From assembly GCA_001312405.1 (NCBI GenBank), contig BBDR01000008.1, positions 62,001 to 126,000 on the forward strand: a stretch of 64,000 bases of DNA, given 5' to 3'. The stretch's first letter is position 1. Each line of letters begins with the position of its first letter. Position numbers and translations under genes: made by a program. Positions 28,571 through 37,829 of the stretch are shown piece by piece. Under the pieces are notes generated by a model. That model made no database searches. It was not told where the DNA came from and worked only from the letters and a program-made list of their open reading frames with translations. This DNA comes from Clostridium sp. NkU-1 (GTDB taxonomy: Bacteria > Bacillota_A > Clostridia > Lachnospirales > Lachnospiraceae).

Positions 28571-29398
28571 TCAAATCTTCAAAATCGAATTTGCAAGCCG
28601 TTTTTCTTCACCTACTGGAGTTGTATAAAATCTTTGCTCAATTCCAAACAGCAGCATTTTAAGATCATTTTCGTCAGCCACCGAAAATGAGTCATCCGTT
28701 GCTGTTAATTCAGGGCAATAGTCTTTAATATAGGCAAATACCGTCCTCTTGTCCTCATCACAGTAATTATTGAGTGTGTCTAACGCAAGAGCTATACGCT
28801 TACGATTAGCTATTTTTACATCAGCAGAAGAAAAATCTCCCGCCAATCTAACAAATCCCTGATTCAAAAACTCTGCTGTTTCAGCTTCGGTAGCTTCACG
28901 ATGAAGCTGATCTATACCATGAAAAATTGATGAAATGGATGACAGTTTACGAAAATATAATTTATCTTCGCTTTTAACATAAATTGCATCAGCAATGTCC
29001 TTTATTACTATTGAAGCGTTGTTTCTGTCAAAATTAAAACGTTCGCCAAAAGAAATCAGCTTCTTTTTTACCAACTGAGACTTTGATATATTTTGAAAGT
29101 AATATATACCATCTTGATAAGAAAATATAAAATCCAACTTCTCAAAAGACGCTAAATCGAGCTGCTCATAATCGACTGAATCAAGCTCCTCGTCCATAAG
29201 AAAATCGCGACAATACGGCATTGTTGAAAAAGCAGTAATAACATACCACTCTTCATCTTCAAGGAGCGTAGAGGGGTCATACCCAATAGCTTCATCAAGA
29301 TTTTCAGGAAGCACAAACATAATCTCATCAGAAATTACTTTGCGAAGCTTATTATTCGTCCGACTACGGTCACGTATTTTCGCTATTAGTTGATTCAT
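28571..29398 (-). CDS. kwaB: Kiwa anti-phage protein KwaB (DUF4868)
   Basis: 275 residues from ATG 29398 (GGAGGG six bases upstream). The DUF4868 pattern is present: FSYQDGIYYFQNISKS, a YVKSEDKLYFRKLSSISSIF segment and the C-terminal LFGIEQRFYTTPVGEEKRLA with SILKI. In Kiwa, KwaB is a DNA-binding effector held by the membrane sensor KwaA, stopping phage replication and late transcription. It overlaps kwaA by 29 bases, so the pair is translationally coupled. GC is lower than the host flanks. Gene intact. Confidence 0.85.
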   Translation of the reverse strand: MNQLIAKIRDRSRTNNKLRKVISDEIMFVLPENLDEAIGYDPSTLLEDEEWYVITAFSTMPYCRDFLMDEELDSVDYEQLDLASFEKLDFIFSYQDGIYYFQNISKSQLVKKKLISFGERFNFDRNNASIVIKDIADAIYVKSEDKLYFRKLSSISSIFHGIDQLHREATEAETAEFLNQGFVRLAGDFSSADVKIANRKRIALALDTLNNYCDEDKRTVFAYIKDYCPELTATDDSFSVADENDLKMLLFGIEQRFYTTPVGEEKRLANSILKI

Positions 29399-29915
29399 CT
29401 TTTTCCCTCCACGCAATAAAAGTTGTATTGTTTATTCTTCTCAGGTTTCTAAAACTTGCATCGCTTGCCCTGCGAAATTCTTTTTTCACAATCAAAAATA
29501 CTTTTGTGCCTTTGCCCGTCTCTGCGTTATAGAAACGATATCCGAAAAGTAAAAATATAGGATTAAAATACTGTATCTGTGCTACATAAGTAAATACAAA
29601 TATTATCAGATAGACAAAAGCCAAATGCTGCACTTTTTCTACCCCAAGTCCAACAAAGAAATAACCAAGATAAGTTGGTAGAAATGAATTGTTAGCTTCT
29701 TCTATGTGACTGCATTTTTCGAGGGTATCCTTGCTCAATGGTAACGTGAGCCATATACTCATAGCAGACAAAAAAACGGGGATGAGCAATAGCACAATAC
29801 CAAATAGCCAAGACGCATAACGCCAAGAGTCCATTCCTCCTTTATTCCATAAATCATAACAACCCAAGATGTTGCATTTATGGTTAGCAATATTCTGTAA
29901 AGCGTTTTCATTCAT
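29370..29915 (-). CDS. kwaA: Kiwa anti-phage membrane protein KwaA
   Basis: 181 residues with four hydrophobic segments (WLFGIVLLLIPVFLSAMSIW; a segment around YLGYFFVGLGVE; AFVYLIIFVFTYVAQIQYF; FNPIFLLFGYRFY), an N-terminal Cys/His region and a basic C-terminus. The size, topology and overlap with a DUF4868 gene fit KwaA, which senses membrane changes at phage entry. AAGGAGG precedes ATG 29915. Assignment relies partly on the neighbour. Confidence 0.82.
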   Translation of the reverse strand: MNENALQNIANHKCNILGCYDLWNKGGMDSWRYASWLFGIVLLLIPVFLSAMSIWLTLPLSKDTLEKCSHIEEANNSFLPTYLGYFFVGLGVEKVQHLAFVYLIIFVFTYVAQIQYFNPIFLLFGYRFYNAETGKGTKVFLIVKKEFRRASDASFRNLRRINNTTFIAWREKDESTNSENT

Positions 29916-30029
29916 CCTCGCCTCCTTGATTTTTTATGCTAAACTTGTCCTTCAACAAATTTACCTTGGGATTTAAAAGTTAACCTTTTAAGGAAATAAA
30001 CGGGTCTGTAAAATAGTGCGCCGCCATTC

Positions 30030-31654
30030 TTATTTGCTCATTATCTTTATAAACTGTTCAAGCTCTGCTTGGGCTTCCGGAGTTGTGCCTTGCAGTTCGC
30101 TCATTAGCTTGAATAACTCTTTAGTGGTGGACTCAATATCTTGGTTCACCTCTGTTAGCTCCCGTGCCAACTGTGATAATGGTACAACAGGTTGTTCCTC
30201 AAAGGTGTCCACGTAACGTGGGATATTTAAGTTATAGTCATTTTGTTTTATTTCGTGCAGATCTGCAACATGGGCATATTTGTCCATGTCCTTGCGAGCA
30301 CAATAGGCAGTCAGGATTTTATTGATATTATCTTCAGAGAGCTTATTTTGGTTTTTGCCTTTTTCAAAATCATTCGATGCATCAATAAAAAGAATGTCTT
30401 TGTTCGCTCCACGTGCTTCTCGACCTTTAAACACCAGCACACAAGTTGGAATGCTCGTGCCATAGAACAGGTTTGCCGGTAAGCCAATCACGCAGTCAAG
30501 TAAGTTGTTGTCAATGATGTTTTTGCGAATCTTACCTTCGGATGCTCCACGGAACAAAACACCATGCGGCAAAACAATCGCCATTGTGCCTGTCTTTTCA
30601 AGGTGATAAAGCCCATGAAGAACAAAAGCATAGTCAGCTTTTGAGGCGGGGGCAACGCCAAAGCCTTTAAAACGAACATCTTTTTCACGGTCTACATTTT
30701 TGATGTCCCAGTTTTGCGAGTACGGTGGATTCGCTACCACAGCATCAAACTTCATGGGAGTTTGTATGCCGTCTTTTTCAGCAAAAGGCCAGTCTATGTC
30801 AAGCGTATCGCCACGTCTTAAATGCATATTCAAATGCTTCACACCATGCATCATTAAGTTCATTCGGGCAAGGTTAAAAGTGGTGGTATTTAGCTCCTGC
30901 CCATAAAAATCTACACTACCCTCGACATTGCCACCGTTCGGTAGTTCTTTTTGTACCGTCAACAGCAAAGAGCCTGAACCCATAGCAGGGTCATAGACAC
31001 GAAACTGTTCGCCTGTTTGCTTCGTGTTTACGGTTGCAAGGCGTGCCAAAACTTGGCTGACTTCGTGCGGCGTATAAAACTCGCCACCTTTTTTTCCCCG
31101 CATTTGCGGCGAATTGTCCAATCAAATATTCGTAGACATCGCCCAAAATATCGTGTCCAGAATCATCTTTGAAGGTAAAGTCGTTTATCATTAATACTAT
31201 GTCATTCAGTGCCTTTGCACGCTCGTTTGTGGACGAGCCAAGACGGTTGTCACCAAGATTTACATCAGAAAAAAACATTTTCAAAATTCGCTGTGGGATT
31301 GCGCTTCGCATTTTTGCTGAATAGGTCAAACATATCTTGAAAATCGCTAGCTTTGATTTTATGGCTTTCAATTTTGGAAACTAGCTCACGCCAAGTGTAA
31401 GTAGGTTCAATAACATATCCAATACCCTTCGATATCTCTTGACAATACTCCTCTTTTTCTTCGCTATCCTCTTTTTTTAATACATAAAAATCTCCAAGCC
31501 CATTATTTTTTAAATATTCACTTTGATTTTCAGACAGATAACGATAAAACATAAAAGGCAATATATAATTTTTATATTCGCTGGCATCCATGGTGCCACG
31601 CAGTTTGTTTGCCATTTCCCACAGCTTTGCCGTGATATTCAGTGCATTGCTCAT
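30030..31654 (-). CDS. hsdM: Type I restriction-modification methylase subunit HsdM, two frameshifts
   Basis: About 541 residues after repair of A7 at 31269-31275 and T7 at 31089-31095. N-terminal helical domain (MSNALNITAKLWEMANKLRG), SAM motif I DPAMGSGSLLLTV and the adenine methylase motif NPPYSQ are present. It would methylate adenine at the target chosen by HsdS. AGGAG precedes ATG 31654, whose ribosome site overlaps the hsdS end. Gene order on the minus strand is S-like, R, S, M. Confidence 0.92.
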
Positions 31655-31666
31655 AATTTTTCTCCT

Positions 31667-32890
31667 TTATATAAACATTTGACTCAGTAAAGTTTGTTTA
31701 ATAGTTTTTAGGGTAGTGAGTTTTTGTTGGTGATGTGAGGTTAGGGTGTCAAGGGTGCGGAAGAACGCACCAATTTGCTGTTCTTTAATACTTGGTATAT
31801 AGATCTTCTGACGCAAAAAAAATGTTTTGGGTCAAGTTTATTGGATGAGTTTCCAGAGGATGTAATTGAATTTGCAAATATCGGAGCCATTATTCGTTCA
31901 AGTTGAATAGCGTATTTCCAATAATTAGCATCATATTCTTGCTTGTGTCTATAGATCGGAAAAAGTTCAGAAACAACACCTGTGCCTATATCATTGGCGA
32001 CGAATCTCCCAAATTTGTAGACAGCATTAGGATGACCTTCAAATGCGATATCCCCCTCACGCATGATATAAGTACGGGTATCTATATTATTCGATTGAAC
32101 TTTTTCAGGATCTTGAAAGTACATTTTAGCAACAGAAATCCATCGATTCTTTCCAAGCGTGCCATCGTTTCTTTCATTGACTTTTGTGAATTGCTCCCCC
32201 AACCTACGCTGTTTCCAAGAGTTTGTGTATCCCTTGAATCGTATTTCTGGCACGTTTTCGCCATCCCTCGGAAACAGCTTTTGCAGATAGGTTTCCTTGG
32301 CCTGTTCCAGCAAATCACACTTGCGTTGATGAAGGGCAATGAGAGTGTCGAGGGTGCGAAAAAAACGCGCCAATTTTTTGCTGTTCCACTCGGTCTCTTG
32401 GAATTTGCAGCTCGGTTTCAAAGAAGTCTGACGCTGCAATATTGAGCAATCCATGGTTTCGGGCACCCTCCGCTGCGTGCTTAGAAACTTCCTTATACCA
32501 ATATGTAGTGTCGTAGTATTTTGTCAGGAAAGTGGAGTCAACCTCCGTTGGCTTAAAGACAATATAAAGCGTTGAAAGTACGCCCATGTCATATCTATCG
32601 AGACGCTTTACAGCACCCCATGGGTAGCCGTTAGAATAGGATTTGTTATACGCGAATTCACCTTTCTTTACAAGGTAATATCCGCTCACATCGCGGCTTG
32701 CCACAGTCTTGTTGAAGAAATCGCTTTGATCTACCAAACCGTCTTGAGCTGAGATAGTTAGTGGTAAAGTCGATTCAAGATCCCTATTTTTCCGAGTAAC
32801 TCGTTGAGCTATATCCCCCAACTTTCGCTTTTCCCAATCTTCCGTAAATCCTTTAAACCGTATCAACGGTTCTTTCTCTGTTTCACTCAC
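31667..32890 (-). CDS. hsdS: Type I restriction specificity subunit HsdS, two frameshifts
   Basis: About 407 residues: two target recognition domains separated and followed by similar helical repeats. N-terminal RFKGFTEDWEKRKLGD and central RFKGYTNSWKQRRLGE start the two domains; EQQKIGAFF...LDTLIALHQRK and EQQIGAFFRTLDTLTSHHQQ form the spacers. Breaks lie at A7 32359-32365 and A8 31815-31822. GTG at 32890 is preferred because GAGAGG lies eight bases upstream. The DNA target cannot be predicted. Confidence 0.9.
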
Positions 32891-32891
32891 G

Positions 32892-35800
32892 TTATTCACC
32901 TCTCTTTATCTCATCAGCCAAGGCATAGAAAGCCTCACGAAACGCAATGCGGTATTTCACCCAAGACAAAGCCTTGATTTCATCATTAGCGATTTCTTTA
33001 TAATCTTCTTTGGCCTGATTCATCATCGTCGTCAATTCGCCTTGTTTGTCCATGTCCTCCTGACCCAAACGGTGCTTCTTTATCAGTGCCGTTAGCGCTC
33101 TTGGCGTGGTGCTATTGTCAAGCCCCCATGTACGCACAAAGGTTGTCACCAATTTTAGGTTTGTTTCCTTCTGCACTTTATCGATGGCTTTATTCATTTT
33201 CTCGACGTCGCTGGAAGCAGGGTACTTGTCAAACTCAAATTCTTTATCATAAATTTTTGTGACAAAATTACGAATCTTACTCTTTTCTTTCTCATTATCA
33301 AATTTCGCCAATTCAATGTGAATGTCATCTCTTGTGACTTTGGCTTTCTCCATTTCGTTGGCGTGCACTTCATTTGCCATTTTTGCGATGAGTTCCACCA
33401 AATAGTCATAATTTATGCGTACATCGTGAATATGCACCATTGCCAAATTTACTTGAGAAATGTCAATATCCTCACGCTTTGCACGGCGCTCTTTCAGTTC
33501 ACCAGCTAGAACAGTGGTCAATATAATTTCTTGTTCTTCAGTTATTCCTATCCCTGCATAAAATCCTTCGGGATTGTCGTAGGCAGAAATAGGCTCGCCG
33601 TTGTCATCCTTGGTATATTGCTTTAATTGGCTTAGTAAGCGGTTATATTCTTTCATCTCTTCAAACAAATCATCTTGTGCTTGTTCGCTTGGCGGTAACT
33701 GCACAAAATCACTTGTCAAATCGGATATTTTTTTCAATGACTTCTTTTATTTCCTCTTGTACCTTGCTAAACGGTTTTGAAATAATACCAGACTCTTCGT
33801 TGCCTTTTTTTCAAATCTTCAAGAGTCAGTTGTTCATTTGCTGAATCACGATTAGAATAAACAGCAAATGCCATGTTCATCTCATATTCATTTTGTCTTG
33901 GCCAGCGATAGTTGACGATATTGCCCCACGGCTTATCAATCAAATTGTGAATACGGTTCGTGCGGGAATACGCTTGAATTAAGTTTCCACCTTTTAACGT
34001 TCTGTCAATATAGAGCGTGTTAAGTTCCGGCGCATCAAATCCGGTTAATAACTGGTCTACCACGATAACCAAGTCTAAGAACTGGCCGTCATCGGCAGTC
34101 TTGTTCAAACGGCGAACAATATCTTCGGTATACTGTTTTACCGATTCTAAGCCAAACTTTGTGTCAAATAATTCGTTATAGGCGTTCATCGCCCTGTGTA
34201 AATTTTCATTCGTGTTTAGCTGTTTATCGCCATTTGTTGTGTCTGCCGAAAAACTGATGGCAACTTTAAGCTTGTCTTCTTCTGGACGCTTTGCATTTTC
34301 CTCTGTAAATTTATCAAAGTACTCCATGGCACGAGGGTAGAGGCTCTGTTTCCACCAACATGAACAGTAAACAAGGCATTATATTTGCGGTTGTTAGAAC
34401 GTTTTTTTCCAGTTTTCAAAAATATCTTTTACAACCAAATCAACGTGATCAGGCTATAATCATATACACTGCCACGCAAATTGTCGTCGATATCCTGCTT
34501 GGTTGGATTTTCTGGTGGCTGAATTGTTTCTTTAAATTCAACGTTAAAACCAAGCACATTTTTATCAGCAATCGCTTCTTTAATGGTGTAGGCGTGCAAC
34601 AGGTCACCAAAAATTTCTCGTGTTTCAGGGAATTTTGGGGTACCGGTATAACCAATCCATGCAGAATGGGGGATGGCTTTGCGAATAGATTCAAGCATAC
34701 CATCATTTTCTGTACCATCTCCAGTAGAGCGGTGTGCCTCATCTACTATGAAGAGAATGTTCTCATCCAGTGCCTTAAAACTTTCTCTTGCAACATAGCG
34801 TGACATTTTTTTGAATGCTGGTAACAATAATATTTTTGTCACTCTTTTTTTGTCAATTTTCGATGCAAGTCTGTAATATTTGCCGTATCGCTGACAACGC
34901 CTGTCTTTCCTTCAAAACCAGCAACCGGATCATAAGCTTGGTAGGCATCTGCCGTTTGATTTGTCAATGCAATGCGGTCTACTAAAAACACGACTTTATC
35001 TACATTTGACATACGGCTTGCAAGCCAAGCGGTCTTAAAACTGGTAATGGTTTTACCCGAACCTGTGGTATGCCATATATAGCCCAATTTACCATCATTA
35101 TATTGAAAATCATATTTGCGAACCTTGTCCAGTACTCTTTTGGTCGCATAAACTTGATAAGGGCGCATAACTTTGATGCTTTCTTTATTCTTTGTGCCAT
35201 CAAGCACCATGTAGCGCGTTGATAAATCGTGTGCCATTGGAATAGAGAGAACCTTATCTGCAAATGTTTTCCATGTGCGAACCGGGTGTGCATCATTTTC
35301 ATGTTGCCATTGAAAAGCAAAAGCACGATTAAAATGCTCTGCCTTAACATTAGCCATATATCTAATATCGTATGGCGTCATTGCAATTAAAATTTGTAAG
35401 GTGGAGTAAATCCCACTATATTGCTTTTCAACAATGTATTGTTGCATTTGATTCAAAGATTCAGTGGTTGTGTGCAGCGCTTTTTTTATTTCAATTTGTA
35501 TAATTGGCAAACCGTTTATCAGCAATGTAATATCAAACCGGCGATTGGGTTTCCCATCAATAATTTTTGGGCGTTCAATTTGATTGACGACTTGATAAAC
35601 CGTACTACCTCCACCAACTTGCGCCTGATCAAAGACTGTTAAAAAAAACGTGTTTTCCATTATCTAGGTTAACCTCAATTTCGGAAACACCATTCACGCC
35701 ATATAAAAATTGTCCGGCATGATACGGGGAGTCAATATCTGTAATAATTTTTTTTAACCTGATTAAATTCAGTGACTGATAGAGCATTATCCAATCGCGC

Positions 35801-35953
35801 GCGATTATTTTGCTCTAAAATATTCTTAAAATTATCCCATAGCTGTTCAGTGGTTTTTATTTCTTTCTTATATTCCCATTGTTTAACACCGCCGATTTTA
35901 GTTAAATAATCAACGACTTCTTTCTCAAAAACCAACTCAGATTGACTTTTCAT
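32892..35953 (-). CDS. hsdR: Type I restriction endonuclease subunit HsdR, many frameshifts
   Basis: About 1020 residues (EcoR124-like length) across seven frames. PD-(D/E)xK nuclease: DITLLINGLPIIQIEIKK. Helicase motif I HTTGSGKTITS, motif II VDEAHR, motif III YTGTP, motif VI QAYSRTNR. The C-terminal 280 residues form the helical domain. Breaks coincide with T/A runs of 7-8 at 35748-35755, 35641-35647, 34844-34850, 34806-34812, 34402-34408, 33805-33811 and 33728-33734. The regularity argues for base-calling error rather than decay. The start ATG overlaps the stop of the S-like gene. Confidence 0.9.
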
Positions 35954-36536
35954 TTAGACACCCCTCCTTCTAAAACATCCTCTATTATTGAAGATGTAAA
36001 ACGATCGATTAACGCACCGTATTTTTTTAATTTACTTTGTATACTTAGGGTTTCAGTATAAATCATACCTATTTTTTTTGTTGTTCCATTGAAGGTACCG
36101 GAATTATGATTTGATTTAGGGCTTTAAGAGGAATTCTTAATACTGCTCCGCTACCTTGAAGTCCTCTTTCTTTTTGTCGTTTGACACCTTGATACGCATT
36201 TAATAAATAAAGGAAATAGTGTCTATCAAGTTCGCTAGTAATAAACTCTGCTTTTGTAAAATTCAAGGACGGTACCTTTCCGATATTACACTTTCCAACT
36301 ATTGTAGCAAGTTGCATGGAATTACTTATTACCACATCACCCTCATTTAAAGCTAATTCGCTATAAGGTAATAAAGTTGATTTTTCTACAACAGAATCAT
36401 TTTCATAATTAAAATCGTTCTCAAAAGCAGCTTGATCATAATATTGTATCTCATTTGTTCCATATTGACTTTCTGCACGGGAAGGATTGATTCCTGGAAC
36501 AAACATTATAAATTCTTTTAGTTTTCTTTGTTTCAA
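35950..36536 (-). CDS. Half-length HsdS-like protein coupled to hsdR, one frameshift
   Basis: About 195 residues with one recognition-domain-like unit: SELALNEGDVVISNSMQLAT, then GSGAVLRIPLKALNQIIIPV and EQQKKIGMIYTETLSIQSKL. The frame breaks at T8 36069-36076. The TTG start at 36536 has GGGGGTG upstream. The stop overlaps the hsdR start (ATGA). A complete hsdS exists in the same operon, so this is an extra single-domain specificity or regulatory protein. It could form an alternative specificity or control R; this is inference. Confidence 0.75.
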
Positions 36537-36684
36537 ATATTACACCCCCAAGGCATTAATGAATATTTATTGAAATATAACCATATTACAAACTACAAAT
36601 ATATTTTATCACGGCAAAACTGTTTTGTCAATGTTATTTGAAATATTATTATATTTCATTTAATCTGTTTGCTCTGATTTGGTG

Positions 36685-36939
36685 TCAAATAAAAGGTTGT
36701 ATCATCCGCCTGACGTGTATATGGGAATCGCGCGATATAATAGGCTGCCCATTGACCTTACCCCATGGATCCAAAACGCAGAGAATCGAAGAAAAACTGG
36801 TGTAATTAAAAGGCAAGGTGCTTTCATCGTCCGGGATATCTCCATTGAGGCAAATGCCAGCGCCACTGCATTCAAACAATATCCATAATCTTTCTGAATT
36901 GCCGGATACTCTTAAAATATTGGTTACATAACGTGGCAT
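36685..36939 (-). pseudogene. Fragment of an api92-like element protein
   Basis: The start MPRYVTNILRVSGNSERLW matches the api92-like phage/element family, and DDESTLPFNYTSFSSILC roughly follows it. The frame then loses similarity and ends. About 84 codons, much shorter than the family; a decayed remnant. Confidence 0.45.
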
Positions 36940-37227
36940 TCCTGTAGTCCCTCATGGTAATGCGAAGCCGAAGAATTCAGGCGATTCAAAGGTTTCCCAA
37001 TATAGCAAATCTAGATCCAGGGCATTGCTATATGAAATTGTTTACCGGACTAATTCCGTTCAAAAACGAGAAACACCACGATTCTTAGTAAAAAAAGCGA
37101 GAGTGCATAGATGCAGTTTGTTTACATTAATAAAAAAACGGGGGCTTTGAACTTTTCATTCAAAACCCTCGTCAGGTCTCATAAACACTGGCTTGTTCAG
37201 CCTATATCTATTTTGACCTAATCTTCC
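36940..37227. other. Non-coding stretch upstream of the tRNA fragment
   Basis: No convincing gene. A hairpin (GGGGGCTTTGAA/TTCAAAACCCTC) lies at 37141-37172 and may be a terminator-like relic. Confidence 0.4.
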
Positions 37228-37272
37228 TGGAGCTACTGGTAAGATTCGAACTCACGACCTGTAGGTTACGAA
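37228..37272 (-). tRNA. 3' half of a tRNA-Thr(CGT), attachment-site remnant
   Basis: On the minus strand, the anticodon loop TTCGTAA (anticodon CGT) is followed by a T arm GTGAG-TTCGAAT-CTTAC, acceptor CAGTAGC, discriminator T and an encoded CCA. The 5' half is missing: sequence diverges exactly at the anticodon loop. A 3' half of a tRNA is the usual attB-derived scar of an integrase that targets tRNA genes. Confidence 0.7.
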
Positions 37273-37278
37273 TTAATC

Positions 37279-37317
37279 AAAAACACGCCTTAGATTGCCA
37301 AAATCCAAGGCGTGTTT
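37279..37317. terminator. Strong hairpin next to the tRNA fragment
   Basis: AAACACGCCTTaGATT and AAATCcAAGGCGTGTTT form a stem of about 16 bp. It may be a terminator that came with the older insertion. Confidence 0.6.
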
Positions 37318-37571
37318 CCATATTCAGTTTACCTTGACTCTCGGTTCACAAGTTGTCTTTATGGCTACTTGTATTTAACCCATAGGGGAAACAATATAAA
37401 TAAATTTGTTCTTTGAAAGCTAATATAATCTTTTTATTATTGACCAGCTGTATAGCAAATCTATGATCAGATTTCATACATTAATTGATATGAATCATTT
37501 ATAAATGAAAGTTCTTATCTTATCTCTACATGTACAATAATCTACATAGACAACTTCTCTTACACTGTTTA
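37318..37571. other. AT-rich stretch without recognised gene
   Basis: No supported coding sequence. A sequence at 37376-37393 (AACCCATAGGGGAAA) resembles 37800-37815 (AACCCATAGAGGAAA), possibly a short direct repeat flanking the SH3-like fragment. Confidence 0.35.
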
Positions 37572-37818
37572 CTAGTTAATAACCCATTCCAAGGCAACCA
37601 AATATGTGCCATCCACATATCCCTCTACCCCATCTTCGATCATGACATAATACCAGCTATCATCTGTGTTATCAAGTGACATGGCATATGAGCCTAATAG
37701 AAGTTTTGCCGTCTCTTCCGCATTTGAAGCTGGTGATTGTCTTAATGTCGTATATTCATCTATGTCTCTTTTTAATAATAATGAATCCCCTACGGGAATT
37801 AACCCATAGAGGAAATAT
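37572..37818 (-). pseudogene. SH3-like (bacterial SH3b) domain fragment
   Basis: An open frame without a start ends at a TAG at 37572. It reads VGDSLLLKRDIDEYTTLRQS, DDSWYYVMIEDGVEGYVDGT and YLVALEWVIN. The pattern of Thr-Leu-Arg-x-xPs followed by WYYV and GxxGYV is that of an SH3b module. It may be the detached end of the large gene upstream or a remnant of an exported protein. Confidence 0.5.
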
Positions 37819-37829
37819 CATATAGGAAA

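Noticed and set aside
36679..36888. Plus-strand frame of 69 codons opposite the api92-like fragment
   Set aside because: The minus strand matches a known family start; the plus frame has no ribosome site.
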